Origin: Limnanthes douglasii subsp. nivea
Taxonomy: Eukaryota; Streptophyta; Magnoliopsida; Brassicales; Limnanthaceae
NCBI GenBank assembly: GCA_036936605.1
Contig: JAUPFV010000004.1
Span: 185,398,807 to 185,462,806, forward strand
Direction of reading: 5' to 3'
DNA: 64,000 nucleotides
The position numbers were made by a program, and so were the translations under genes. Below are positions 11,702 through 23,690 of this stretch, one piece after another. The stretch's first letter is position 1; every line of letters starts with the position of its first letter. Below the pieces are notes generated by a model. The model was not told where the DNA came from and made no database searches. It saw nothing but the letters and a program-made list of their open reading frames with translations.

Positions 11702-12099
11702 ATATTCAAACCTAAAGGGTTTTTTCAACTATTAAGTTGATCTACATATTCAAACCTAAATGGTTTTTCAACTATTAAGTTCATCTACATATTCAAACCT
11801 AAAGGTTTTTTCAACTATTAAGTTGATCCAAATATTCGAACCTAAAGGTTTTTCAACTATTAAGTTACTCCACATATTCGAACCTAAAGGGTTATTCAAC
11901 TATTAGGTTGATCCACTTATTCGAACCTAAATAGTTTTTTCAATTATTAAGTTGATCCACATATTCGAACTTAAAGGGTTATTCAACTATCAAGTTGATC
12001 TACATATTGGAACCTAAAGGGTTTTTCAACTGTTAAGTTCATCTACATATTCGAACTTAAAAGGTTTTTTAACTATTAAGTTGATCTGCAAATTCAAAC
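11702..12099 (+). repeat. 43-bp minisatellite in Tat-B, hairpin-bearing
   Basis: There are nine full copies and one partial copy of a 42-44-bp unit starting ATATTCRAACCTAAAGG. Copies begin at about 11702, 11746, 11789, 11832, 11874, 11917, 11961, 12004 and 12047. Most units contain the dyad TCAACT-ATTA-AGTTGA and a second AACC-TAAA-GGTT dyad. The array lies 158 bp after the integrase stop and about 320 bp before the end of the convergent antisense ORF. Copies differ by scattered substitutions, so the array is not recent. Confidence 0.9.
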
Positions 12100-12415
12100 C
12101 AAATTTCAAAGATTTATTTAACTTTGTTAGTCTATAATTGATGTTTTATTTTGCACTCATAATGTTGTTAGATAATTCCATTTCTTAGTATCAGAAATTG
12201 ATCACTTTCGATTTCTAAGAATGGAACGAACGCTAGGTACTTTAACCAAATATCCCAAGGATAATGATCGGGTACAACAAAAATACAATAGCTTAAGGTT
12301 CTTGAGGAACATATACGCATATGCCTAAAGACTGTAAATAAAAATACATCATAAAGGTTCAAGATATAAAAAAAACAACGTATTTAAACAAGGACGGATT
12401 ACAAATGACATGCAT

Positions 12416-15348
12416 TTAACAATCTGATGGGTCTTCAGACGAATCTTCTCCATCAGCCTCATCTTTACTAACAACCCCTTTGGGGAGATCTTCCTCTGGA
12501 TCGCCTTTCCACATTGACCCTAATGGAAATTGGGGGTACTGGCGATGAAAAAACAGAACATAAGAAGCCTTGGCGTCAACAAGCTCTTGTCTCATAACCC
12601 TTTTGCCCTTAGCGGCGAACACATTTTTCTCTTCTTTATTTTTCTTTTCCATATCAAACCGAAGCTCAGAGAGATATTTGGCCACTTTAGTTATTTTATG
12701 ATGAAGAAATTGGTGCTGAATTATTTGAGCAACCGAACCCCGTACCGCTTTATCCTGATCTCCTTCAGCTTTTGATAAGGTGTCACGTGGAGATCAGTTA
12801 AATTAGGTTTGTTCGAATTGAGCTATCCGCCACTCTAATTCTTTTCCCCAAAGAGTTTGAAGGGCAGTTTCAGCTGATGCAACCTGAGTATTGGTACGTT
12901 CGGTCGCCTTCTTATGTTCTTTTTCTAACTTGTGGTAATTTGACAACTTCAATTCCATATCAGACAAACGATTTTTGGCCTGCGATAGTTCACAGTTGAG
13001 TTGCGCCGCTTCCTTTTCTTTTAATGATAATGGAATTACCATATCGTACAAAGTTCTAACCATGGTATCTGACTCTCGAAGAGGAAAGCTACCCGAGCCT
13101 TGTGGAAGGGCAACTACGGGTAGTGGCTCAGGGAAAGATGTATTCCCGGTTACAAGGGTTATATCCCTTGGAGGACTTTGGCAAAATCGTTTTGGGGACG
13201 ACTTGGTGTTTGGAAGTATTGACCCACCTGCAACATTAGCAGGATTATCATAAGCTTCGTTAGTTGAATTTTTTCCAGATGGTTCAACACCATCGGTTCA
13301 TTAGCAAGACCCCATTCTTTGATGTTCTTTTTTTTCCAGATTCTTTAACGACCACGTCTACCTTGACATCTCAATATTATTCGAATATTACTGGGATAGT
13401 TTTTTGTTCTACCTTCAGAACTTTGTCGGTTTCTTCCACCACAGTCTGGTCTTTTTTCTTCCTAACCGCTCAGGGTTTTTTGTTCCCATCCACAGTTACA
13501 ACAAATTTCTTCCTTTTTTCCTTGCGGTTTTTGTTCTGGTTTTCTGCGTTGGTGGGGGATTTTCCTTTGCTACCTCTCGGATTACTAAGCACAACGGTAT
13601 TTTTCAGGTTCTGCAAAAACAAGTTCCCGAGGCTCACCATTAACAACTATTTCATTTATTTTTTTCCCAGTTTCCTAGTCGGATTGCTCTTCTGATTTAA
13701 CACATTTACTAGGGGTCTGGTTCCGCTTAGGCAAAAAGAAATCTCCATCAGAAGCCTATATTTTTTTAACTAGATCAAGAATATCGGGTGGCACCCGCAA
13801 ATGATCAACGTGTACTGTTTCGTTAGAGCAATGCCAGAGGTTGTTGTTGACCAAGTTGGTATTCTTGAAGCATCAGTGAAATTCTTATCCCTAATTCTTT
13901 TGGGCATAGGCTTTGAGTTTCTGAAAGATGGTCGTGGATGACTTTAGATGAGTTTTCTTTATTTCTTGCAACTCCAACTTGAAAGCTAAAGAAGAAGCAT
14001 GTTAATTGTTTTTAAAAAAGATAGTGAGGTCAGACTGTTCTTCAACGCAACGCTCACAATCCATTTACAGGTCAGACACGTCGGGTTATTTACATTGTGA
14101 GGTCGACTGTTCTCTCATGCACCGCTTATAAAGATGAATCGGTGCTTTCATGTATTGTTAGTCTCTAACAGGTCATTTACTATCTTCTTGTTATTTGTTA
14201 AAGAATAATAGGAAAAAGGTAGCTTGGGTGATTTCGAAAGCCCGATCATTGCTATATACTCTTCCATAGACATGGTACCTCAGCTAAACGAGAAGCCATT
14301 ATACACGACATCAGCGTGTAACAAGCATTATAAGTGAATTAGGTCGGAAAAATTCCAAGATTTTGAAGTATCTCACGATGTCAGGATCGAGCGGAAGCCT
14401 TATACCCCAATTAAACAAATCGGTAAAAAAGATTACTTCTCTTTGATGTACTAATAGTGGGTCTCTCCGGGCTTCGGGAATGAGATCTGTACGCATTCGG
14501 GAATCTCCCACATAGCTTTGAGCCTGGACTGCTCTTCCGGATTATAGTACAAATAATTACCACTAAAAAATGAGATAATTTGTTCACGAGGCAAACTATT
14601 GTGATAATCGGTAAGTACTTCGTCAATTTCGGATGGAAGGGGTTCCTCATTCATTGCGATGGTTGTTGTACCATCCTCCCCGATAATAACCTGTTTACCA
14701 TCTCGGTGGGTTACATCCTTCTCTGCAGTTGCGGTCTGCTTTATGGCATCGGTGTGAGGAGCTTGAACACAGGTCGAGTCGATAAAAACTAGGTCATTAT
14801 ACTACTGATTTTTTACTCTTTCAGTAGTGTCAGGGTCGGCCGGCCTAGTGGGCAGACCATACTCAGTGTCTCTTCTAGCAGTACGATCAGTTTTTTCCCA
14901 AAATCCTTTGAGATGACGTCCATCTTTTGTACCTTTATTTTTAGAGGCGGCCTCCTTAGTAGGTGAATTCATTGTCGGGAAAGTGGGGCCAGCTCTTTAT
15001 GTTTTTTAGGAGCGACCTCTTTAGTTGAAACCTTTATAGTTGGAGCATTGGGGGACGATTCTTTGCTATCATTTTCTTCTGGTAAAAATATGTCAGGAAT
15101 GTGTAACTCTTTAAGGACGGGGGTGGGGCGGACAAAGCTAGAGCTGCTATTAACACGCACGCAGCATACTTCATTTTTTTTTGCTTTTTAGAGGCAGACT
15201 TCCAAAGCATTTGACGTTCAACATCTCTCTGTACCACACCCCTAACAGTGGTTGCGGTATTATGTCTGGTTCTATAACCTATGATGGTGGGGGTTAACTT
15301 GAGCATCTTAGGAGAGGATGAAAAAGCGCTGGAGTCTCCCATAACCAT
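12416..15348 (-). pseudogene. Tat-B antisense ORF (Transposase_28-like domain plus coiled coil)
   Basis: Minus-strand coding pieces run from an N-terminal Lys/Ser/Pro-rich part (15348-14969) through a central part (14654-14311) to a Glu/Lys-rich coiled coil (13063-12803) and an acidic C-terminus ending DPSDC at 12416. The central part contains FNWGIRLPLDPDIVRYF (14365-14415), the pattern of the plant putative gypsy-type transposon domain (PF04195-like). Stops and frameshifts separate the pieces. The function of this accessory protein in Tat elements is not established. Phe-rich plus-strand frames at 13264-13695 are shadows of it. Confidence 0.7.
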
Positions 15349-15349
15349 A

Positions 15350-16354
15350 AATTGAGGTTTAGGTTATTGAACATAAGAAACTTGGTTTCCCGAAGGCATG
15401 GGTCAGATAATAAAAATTCTAGAAACAACTTTCTTAGAAGACTAAGCTTGGACATATAAATGGTTCACCTTGATTTTTTGTTTAGACGATTGGGGAAGTT
15501 TAGTTTTTGGGAAATCAAGAGGGGTCGAGCCTAAAGGAACAGTTGGTGTGTTGTCAATTAAACCTGCTGGTTTGTATTCAACAACTCTTTCAGAAATACT
15601 AAGATAGTCGATCGCATCGAAAACTGGCTTTGAGGGTTGGTCTACTGTCTTCTTAGAAGCGAGTGTTTTATAAACGAAAATGATGTCAAACGATATTTTT
15701 CTCTCTAGATAAGATAGAGGTTGGGAAATCTTTCTCTTTTTAAAAATATGATAAAAGAGAAAAATTAAGAAATGAAGGTATTAATAGGCAGACGACCCTT
15801 CCAACGAGTTTCTTTATGGAGTAGTGCAATCGAAAAGGGGCGTCGAGAAGTTTAAGAGTCGTTTTTTAAATTAAAATCACGGTTAGATTTCCTCCAAATA
15901 ACTAAAAGACACGTGTCAAGTTCTGATATTTTGGTATGGCTAGGAGGCTAACGCCATAATTTGAGCCTCGAGTAGTTCAAGAGGCAAAAACCCAAACGAC
16001 AAACGTTTAAAGGCAAATAAACACGTGTACGTTGAAGAGATCACCTTTCTCAAACATGGCAGACGGGCCCCGAATAAAATATGGGTTGGATGCAAAGCCC
16101 ATCAGGACTAGGCCTAATAAATGCACCTTGTCAAGAAAGGTACCACTACAACCGACCATGATTAGCACAAACAAATTATAACGATAATTCTCGACACTCT
16201 GCCCTTACCGATAACGAAGGGTTGACAATTGTCAAGTGTCTCTCGACCCTAGCATCGATATAAGCCGAACCTGATTGCTTAAATATAACAATGAGATTTT
16301 TTGACCCTAAGACTGAATAGTCTTCACTCATTTTTCGTAAAGACTGGAGGCTAC
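15350..16354. other. Tat-B sequence between antisense ORF start and 3' LTR
   Basis: No coding motif is recognised. By position it should include the promoter and leader of the antisense ORF. AAGACTGGAGGCTAC at 16340-16354, immediately before the putative LTR start, would serve as the polypurine tract. Confidence 0.4.
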
Positions 16355-16735
16355 TGATAAGGGCGAAAAATACCCAGGTCACTTTGGGTCGACATAATTA
16401 GATCATGTTACTATATGTTCTTAATTATATATGTATCTATAGTGATAAACCTAGAAATAATAAGGACTTAATTGATAATAGGAGATGTAAGGGTGTAAAA
16501 AGGGAAAAATATAGTAAAGGGGAAAACTTATGTAAAATGGCTCCACCACTGTCACTATATAAGGAAAGTACCCCTTTTTGGGGACACGTACGTTTTTAAT
16601 ATATAATATTAATATGACACGTTTCTCTCTCTACAATCTCACATTTATCTCTCTTACTTATTCTTCTATATTTTCTAGTAGCAAAATCAACGAATCTAAG
16701 CTCTAGATATTTCCAGAACTATCAAAGTTAACATT
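16355..16735 (+). repeat. Putative 3' LTR of Tat-B
   Basis: The block begins TGATAAGGGCG right after a purine-rich tract, as the Tat-D 3' LTR begins TGATATGTC after a G-rich tract. It contains a TATA box (CTATATAAGG, 16555-16564) and a pyrimidine-rich leader. Its right end cannot be fixed because LINE-2 follows and there is no 5' partner in the window for comparison. Confidence 0.5.
16555..16564 (+). promoter_or_regulatory. TATA box in Tat-B LTR
   Basis: CTATATAAGG precedes a pyrimidine-rich stretch in the putative LTR, the expected site of the retroelement promoter. Called by sequence only. Confidence 0.45.
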
Positions 16736-16739
16736 TTAA

Positions 16740-18100
16740 TTGCTAAAGAACTCATCTATGACCTTACCATAAAAACTATAGCATATGGTATCATGATTCA
16801 AGTTGATATGTCTAAAGCGTTTGATAAGTTGTCTCATCGATTTATTAAAATATTTTTTCTTACTTTTGACTTCTCTCCTAGATATGTGAGTCTTATTAAC
16901 AATCTAATCAGCTCTGTTTTTGTATCTATCTTAATTAATGGTGATCCATTTGATTACTTTAACACCAAAAGAGGCCTTAGATAAGGGATCCTCTTTCCCC
17001 AAGTCTTTTTATTATAGCAGAAGAGGTTCACATTAGAGGCATTTACAAGTTTAAATCTAAATGTCTACGCATTACTCTTCTAGAAGTGATATTATGATTC
17101 CTTGTTTGGCGTTTGCGGATGATATTCTGATTTTCACTAATAATTTAGATTCTACAATTGACAATCTTGGTAAGTTTCTTCAAATTTACCATGAGGTTTC
17201 TAGCCACACTATTAACAAGGACAATACCAAAATTATCATGTCTTCTAGGTTCAATAACACTAGAACTAACTCTCTTACTAAACAAAAAGGTTTTAGTACT
17301 AGTTACCTTACTACTGATTATCTGGCTATCACCCTCAATACTAATAATAAGGTCAACAACTACAATACCATTATTAACAAGATCAATAAAAAATTGAGAG
17401 AACACACATCTTTTCTATGGTGGAAGACTCAGTTTAATTAACTTTGTGCTAATGGTTATTCCTACATATTGAATGCGGAGTTACTATCTACCTGATTGTA
17501 TCATCAACAGTCTGGAAAGAACCTTCAACAATTGTTTTTGGAGATCAATAATTAAATAAAACAGAATACATTGGTTTGCATGGTCTCCTATGTGCAAGCC
17601 TTTTAGTGAAATATGAATTAATATTAGAATTTAGTTGATATTTAAGATATGTTTTCATGTAAAATGTGGTTCAATTTTAGAACCAATAAGAGTCTATGGG
17701 CTAACTTAATGCACAACATACATTACAAAAATCTTCATCCATTTTAGGTATCCTACACTAAAGCATACTCTCATACTTGATAAATGTTAGGTATAATAAA
17801 AACATTTGCTGAGTCTAACATAAAATGGAAGTTCGGCAAGGGAGAAGTAGACTTTTGGCTCAATAATTGGTATAATCACTTTCCTCATATCATCTCGAAT
17901 GATCATACAGATAACAGCTAATTTAGGCATGAGAAAGTTAATGCTTTATGGTATGAAAATTCATGGGATGACAACAGGCTTAAAGGCTTTATTTCTCAGA
18001 ATAACATTAATCTAATTCACACCGCCGCTATCAATTATGATAAGGAAATGGAACTTATAGAAGAATACAACTTCTTATAACAGATTGTAAAGTTAGAGGA
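16740..18100 (+). pseudogene. LINE-2, fragment of a plant L1-type ORF2
   Basis: IAKELIYDLTIK, then IQVDMSKAFDKLSHRFI (16796-16846), LINGDPFDYFNTKRGLR, CLAFADDILIF (about 17101-17135), and a C-terminal stretch with INSLERTFNNCFW, IHWFAWSPMCKP and FGKGEVDFWLNNWY match the RT and post-RT parts of plant LINE ORF2. The FADD box is intact. Stops and frameshifts occur at 16981, 17439 and beyond. Endonuclease and ORF1 are absent. It lies between the Tat-B LTR and the Tat-C LTR and differs clearly from LINE-1. Confidence 0.8.
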
Positions 18101-18119
18101 GGAATTTAGAACTATGTAT

Positions 18120-18349
18120 TTTAGTCGGGACTAACGTGTAATTATCCCTTTTATGTAACTGTTTTCAATTGGGAGCTAAGTCATCGCGCCTATATATAAA
18201 AGCGAGGGCTGATCTAATAAAAGAGTTGGATTTTTGAGATAGATCATTTTTACAATATGATTTTCTCTCTCTAAAACCTATTTCTCTCTCTCTATAATAC
18301 GATTTCTCTCAATTTATTAAGGCAATCTAAATAATCAAACTTACCAAAT
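18120..18349 (+). repeat. Partial 5' LTR of Tat-C
   Basis: The tract includes CCTATATATAAAAGCG near 18188 (TATA box) and TCTCTCTC-rich leader sequence, and ends directly before the PBS. Its left part is lost against LINE-2, so the LTR start is not defined. Confidence 0.6.
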
Positions 18350-18367
18350 TGGTGACTTCACTGGGGA
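18350..18367 (+). promoter_or_regulatory. Primer binding site of Tat-C
   Basis: TGGTGACTTCACTGGGGA follows the LTR end. It starts TGG, complementary to a tRNA CCA end, and resembles the tRNA-Arg-type site reported for Tat/Ogre elements. The tRNA identity is from memory and unverified. Confidence 0.6.
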
Positions 18368-18441
18368 CCTGGTCAACGATTGGTGCATAATATACTAGTT
18401 CAAATTTTCCAAATCTTTAAAAACAATCTTAAAAGTTTACA

Positions 18442-20100
18442 ATGACTCAAGAAAACAAACCGCTAGTTTGATCAGTTGTCGAAACACTGAAAAAGAATTT
18501 AAAAATGACATATGATAGACAACAAGGATCTACTTCGATTCATCGGACTCAATCTGAGATAGAGTTGTGAATGAATCAACTTTTGGATAAGATAAATGCT
18601 CTGAATGAGAAATATGATCAGAAAGGACAAGAAACTCAATCAGCTATGCTGAGATCCGAGGTGAGACAAGTGAATGAACAAAATGATGTTGGTGGTCAAT
18701 ATGGTCAATCTTGTACTGATCGTCAAATCAGAAGCGAGCAGAAAAATGCACGGTTCGAAATGCCAAAAGAGCATCATTCTTCTCGAAAGGAAAAGAAAGA
18801 TAAACAGTGGTATGTCACTTCTAGTGGCGAGGAAGTCGAAAGCTCTGGATCTGGTTTTAAAAAATATCAAGGCTCTTCGAAATAAGAGAAAGATCAACCT
18901 TATAAATATAAAAAGGAACATAAAGCTAAAAGATAAAGTGTACCTCGATGTTTAAAGGAGTCGAACTGGTGTGAAGAAAATACATCAAACCAGTATAATG
19001 GGGATGATCAGAATTTGTATGTAGTGATGGGAACTAAAGACTAGTATGTTCAAGGTGTTGATTGGAGGAATTATCCATTAACAAATGTGATAAGATCAAT
19101 CACGCTTCCGAAATGATTTGATATTTTGAAAGTAGAGAAGTTTGATAGGATGCAAAACCCAAACAATCACATAGAAAAGTTTAAGAATTACATGATGAAT
19201 TTTGAGGATGATGACAGGTTAGTGTGTCGGACCTTTTTCCAAAATTTCAAAGGAACAACGTTGAAATGGTACAACTGAATTCCGAGGGGGTCCATTTCAA
19301 ATTTCAGAGACTTCTATACTGCCTTTCGAAGACATTTCATGAGGAGTAAGAAGATGAGGGAAAATGGAGATACAATCATCCAATGCAAGCAAGTAGTTGT
19401 GAAAAGCTGAAAGATTATACGAAGCGGTTTGTCTTTACAAAAGCGAGTCTGGATAATTGTGAAGAACTGGTGGCAATGGCAGCTTTTCGCCATCGACTGC
19501 TACCGGGAGATTTAGTTAATGAAACAACAAAAATAAGAGCCTTAACTTTTGGAGCTTTGTTGGCTCCAGTGGAGGACCAAATCAAGGTTAAGGAATCAAT
19601 CAAGGTCCAAGGGATCACGGCTACCAGTCAAATGAATTCTGGACAGGTACCGCATAACCAGGGGTAATCTTCAAATTCTGCCCAACAAACACGTCTGAGG
19701 AACAACAACCTACCACCTCGAACCGGAGGATATTCGAACCAAGCTCCATCATATCAATTTAATTGGCCGAAGCCCAATTAATGGATAAGGCATGAGTACT
19801 ATGCGAATGTGACTAGGAGTGTGACTGTAAGTTTTGATAAAACTAAAGTGTACGTAAATTTCAGGAAGCTTGCTCCAACCAATAGGCCTTGGGAGGAGCG
19901 AAACAACAGGTTTTACAGATATCACAATGACATCGGTCATGATACCGCAGATTGCATTGCCTTGAAAAAGGAAGTTTAGACTTTAATTAAAAATGGGAAA
20001 TTACTGTATTATGTGAAAGCACAGAGCAATGCATAAAAAATCCCATAGCATCGACTTCACAACCAACCAATCCAAATGTACAAGCTGAAAATTTGACGAT
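18442..20100 (+). pseudogene. Tat-C gag
   Basis: The reading starts at ATG 18442, meets an early TGA near 18469, and continues in the same frame through a charged segment (18571-18885). The Retrotrans_gag core follows in pieces: FDILKVEKFDRMQNP, HIEKFKNYMMNFEDDD, FQNFKGTTLKWYN, FRRHFMRSKKM and LVAMAAFRHRLLPGDLVNE. Near 19915 comes YRYHNDIGHDTADCIALKKEV, a Tat gag zinc-finger-like motif in which the first Cys is Arg. Several stops show it is inactive. Confidence 0.8.
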
Positions 20101-20439
20101 TCTAGATTCGAAGGTTGATGATTTTGATGATGCATCGAAATGATTGGATATGGATCCAGATTTATTAATTTTGATGACAATGAAAGAACCAGTAATGCAA
20201 GGCCACGTTCGAAGCTTGTGAGAGTATTTTGAGTCTCTGGCTATTTTTGGGGGCGATTCTAGGCCTGGTAGCACTGATAGTTCAAGGAAAATTCACATAG
20301 TAAGTTTGGATAGAGGGAAAAATGTCTACCCATCTGTACGGTAATGAGGACATTTCCTTTATCCTTTTCGATGAAGACGATTTACGGGGTACTGTAGGGC
20401 CACATAAGGATACATACAGTGGTCATTGGAGCAGAAATC

Positions 20440-20820
20440 GTTGGCATTGAGATTCGACGCGTATTGGTAGATACTAGGAGTTCTGCAAATGTAATTTTTA
20501 AAGCTACTTATGATAGGATGCGCAATCATCTTCGGACTTCCTAATCAGAGTGCACCATCACCGGTTATGCTGGAGTAACTGCACGAGTAATAATGGAATT
20601 CGAGGGGGAGGTAAGTTTGGGAAATGGATCGCTTAAGAAGAAGGTCAAGTGCTTTTTATGGTGGTGGAATTTCCAACAAGTTATAATTCCATTTTTGGAA
20701 GATCTTGGTTGTCGATGATGTATGACGTTGCATCAATAGTCTATCAATGTTTCAAGTATGTTGTCGGAGACCGTGTAGGGGTCGTCTGGACTGACCAAAA
20801 AGTTTCCAGGTAATGCTACG
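20440..20820 (+). pseudogene. Tat-C protease
   Basis: RRVLVDTRSSANVIFKATY contains the retropepsin site as DTR instead of DTG, so the catalytic loop is mutated. Downstream are VVEFPTSYNSIFGRSWLS and SIVYQCFKYVVGDRVGVV, which match the C-terminal end of Tat proteases (YNxILGRxWL). Frameshifts are present. Confidence 0.75.
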
Positions 20821-21059
20821 CCACTGCGTTTTGGAGTTGAGGATCTAATAGTTGTGATATGATGAATGAATATCAGTCAGTGGGTTTGACCTCAAATTCT
20901 GAAGAAAAGGTTGACGATCCGAGGGTAACCCCAGGGTCATTGGCAATAAGTGAGGAAATAAAGTAATATACTTTTGTTGAGGAAAGAGTACTTCGAATAG
21001 GAACCTTACTGATCTTAATTCTACGTCAACAACTCTTACATTTTTTATTCCACAATCTG

Positions 21060-22330
21060 GATGTTTTCGCTTGGAAAATAGAGGACATAATAGGAGTACC
21101 ATTTGAAGTAATTTTCCACACCATGGCTATTAATCCAAAGGTGACATCTTTTATACAAAAGGCATGCATTTGTTTTAGAAACAAAGGCTATTATTTCCGA
21201 AGTGGATCGTTTTTCGATGTTCAGACGTATAAGGGAGTCACAGTATCTTTTATGGACGGAAAACCCAGTGGTGGTAAAGAAGAAGAACAAGAAGTTGAGA
21301 ATGTGTGTTGATTTTACAGACTTAAATCGAGCCTGTCCTAAAGATCCGTTTCTCGTTCCTTGAATAAGCTCGTTGATTGATTCCACTTCGGGAAATAAAA
21401 TATTGACATTTATTGATGCTTTTGCAGGTTATAATCAAATCCAAATAGATCCAAATGATCAAGAATGTACCACATTCATCACAGACAGAGGCTTGTAGTG
21501 TTATAGAGTCCTGCATTTTGGATTAAAAAATGCTAGGGCCACATACCAGAGATTAATGAACAAGGAATTTACTACTCAGATTGGAAAAAATGGAAGAATA
21601 CATCGACGATATGGTGGTAAAAAGATTAGCAGACGATGCATACTTGGAGGATTTAGAGGAGACAATCTCGAATTTAAGGGCAATAAGGCTGAAGTTGAAT
21701 CTAGAAAAATATACTTTTGGAGTTTGATCATGGAAATTTCTGGGTTATGTTATTAATGAAAAAGGATAGAAGCTGACCCAGAGCAATTAAAAGTTGTAGT
21801 ATCCATAAAATTGCCTCGAACTATCAAAGAAGTGCAAATTTTAACAGGGTGGTTAGCAGCACTTAATAGATTTATTGCTAGGTTTTATGACCCCTTTCTT
21901 TCAAGTGTTACGAAGACCAAAGAAGTTTGAATGGACTTCAGATTATGAAGCAATTTTTACAAGCATCAAGGATTTGTTATCATCACCAGAAATATTATCT
22001 AACCTCGAAGGGGAGAACATCTCATTTTATACATCACGTTATTGGATGTTGCAGTGAGTGCAGTATCGATAAGTGAAGATTCAAGAATTACGAAGTCGGT
22101 GTATTACGTCAGCAAATGCTTGATGGCAGCAAAAAAGAGGTATTTGAAGCTCGAAAAATTGGCATTTGCATTTAGTGGTAGCTGCTAGAAAAATGCATCC
22201 CTATGTTCAAGCTCGTACCATCGAAGTTCAAACTTCATTTCCATTAAAGAATATTTTGCAACATCCTGATATTTCAGGGAGAATGACTAAGTGGTATTAG
22301 GGGATTTTGACATTATTTTTTCGCCTCGAA
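21060..22330 (+). pseudogene. Tat-C reverse transcriptase and RNase H
   Basis: The blocks in order are LDVFAWKIEDIIGVP near 21060, MCVDFTDLNRACPKD near 21302, FMDAFAGYNQIQ, ECTTFITDRG, then EYIDDMVVKRLADDAYLED with the Asp pair at about 21605-21610, LKLNLEKYTFGV and FLGYVINEKG. RNase H remnants follow as SVYYVSKCLMAAKKRYLKLEK near 22097-22160. The RT motif YIDDM is intact, but the reading changes frame several times and contains stops. Confidence 0.85.
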
Positions 22331-22429
22331 CGAAAATTAAAACATAAGATTTGACATATTTCCTTGTTGAATTTCATTCAAGCAGATTGGATGAAGACGT
22401 TAGCAAGGACATATTGCCAATTAATTTGA

Positions 22430-22915
22430 TGTGGATTGTTCGAACTGATGGAGGTTCTAGTATTTTGGGATGCAACGCTGGAGTTCAACTGGTTGCTCCA
22501 TATGGAGAAACAATGTTTTAACCTATTAAATGTTTTCTCCACACATCGAATAATGAAGCTGAATACGAAGCTGCATTAGTTGGATTGAGACTCACGAAGA
22601 TATGCTGTGCAACTTCCGTACGATTAGAGATATATTCTCAATCAGTAACAAATCAAGTGTTTGGAGTTTCCGAAGCAAAAAATTACCACTTAATCTTGTA
22701 TCTTCAAGAGCTTCGAAATCTGATGCTTTTATTTGATCATGTTCTTGAGGACCATATAAATCGAGGGAGTAACATGGTGGTTGATTCGTTAACAATTATG
22801 GCATACAAGGAAGAGTATCCTTTGATTTTATTACAAGAAATTCCATCAATTATAACTCATTCAGATCAGTGTGAACATATTGAGGATTTGTTTGTCACCC
22901 CAGATACAGTCTAAG
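22430..22915 (+). pseudogene. Tat-C second RNase H (aRNH-type)
   Basis: WIVRTDGGSSILGCNAGVQL, then NNEAEYEAALVGLRLTK, then a 110-codon open stretch ending DLFVTPDTV match the extra RNase H of Tat elements. The catalytic Asp of TDGG and the Glu of NNEAEYEA are both present. Replacements such as the stop in the strand after GETMF still break the frame. Confidence 0.8.
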
Positions 22916-22969
22916 GCGATTGGAGAATAATTTTTTTTATTAGAGGAAAGCTGCCCGAAGATGCGAAAT

Positions 22970-23690
22970 TGGCCAAAAAATTTCGAGGTAAAGCTTTTGG
23001 CTAAATAGTATTAGATGAAGTTTTGTATAAGAAAGCATTAAGTAGGCCATTATTGCGATGTTTGAGCAGACAAGAATCACATGAGGTTTTATTAGAACTA
23101 CATGATGGAGAATGATCAACGCATTGTGGGTTCAAGGCATTGACTCGTCGAGTTTCGTTTGTAGTGTTTTATTGGCCCTCGATTATGAACGATGCCAAGA
23201 ATTTGGTTCGAAGCTGTGATACTTGTCAAAGTTTTGCTAACTATATTCATAAACCAACAGTTCCACTTATGTCCATTACCGAAGCCATTCAGTTTGATAG
23301 ATTGGAAATATATTTAGTGGGACCTTTGCCGATGGCCTATGAAGGACAACAAATGATAATTGTAGCATTTGATTATTTTGCGAAGTGAGCAGAAGTAGAA
23401 CCAATGTCCGGAATAAAAGCTAAGGAGGTGATTAAATTCACTGTAAACAGTATTTATTTTCGTTTTGGAGTACCTCGAAGAATTACTACTACAGACAATG
23501 GTCCTCAATTCAAAAATAAAGAAATGGTTTCGTTCCGTGCTTCGAAGGGAATCAAGCAATGTTTTATACACCTTTTAATCCCCAAGAAAATGGACAAGTA
23601 GAAGTGACAAACAAATCTATTTTAGAAAGTTTGAAGAATAATTTGGCAGTAAGCAAGAAAATGGCATAATTACTTACATAAAGTACTATT
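22970..23690 (+). pseudogene. Tat-C integrase, C-terminus missing
   Basis: LYKKALSRPLLRCLSRQE, THCGFKALTRRV, FYWPSIMNDAKNLVRSCDTC (zinc region), DRLEIYLVGPLPMAYEG, IIVAFDYFAK (first Asp), FRFGVPRRITTTDNGPQF (second Asp) and QVEVTNKSI-like sequence (Glu region) are found in order. Similarity ends near 23690 after a YLHKVL-like block, well before the GKLAPNWEGP tail seen in Tat-B. Confidence 0.85.

Larger units (their letters stand above)
10630..16735 (+). mobile_element. Tat-type Ty3/gypsy 3' half (Tat-B)
   Basis: This contains the second half of Tat integrase, a 43-bp minisatellite, a long antisense ORF and a 3' LTR that starts near 16355 and shows a TATA box. The region upstream of the integrase core is missing and abuts LINE-1. 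The downstream limit is set by LINE-2 near 16735. Plant Tat/Ogre elements are known to carry tandem repeats and an extra ORF between pol and the 3' LTR, which supports the lineage. Confidence 0.75.
18110..23690 (+). mobile_element. Tat-type Ty3/gypsy element, 3'-truncated (Tat-C)
   Basis: The region carries in order an LTR end with TATA box, a primer binding site, gag, protease, RT, RNase H, a second RNase H and integrase, all on the plus strand. The second RNase H between RNase H and integrase is diagnostic of Tat/Ogre-like elements. The sequence stops matching integrase at about 23690, so the C-terminus, any 3' repeats and the 3' LTR are missing. All genes are degenerate. Confidence 0.85.

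Noticed and set aside
11702..12099. Possible CRISPR-like array
   Set aside because: Units are directly tandem with no unique spacers, and the context is a plant retroelement.
13264..13695. Plus-strand Phe-rich open frames (143 and 79 codons)
   Set aside because: They are complements of the Lys/Glu-rich antisense ORF of Tat-B and carry no motif of their own.
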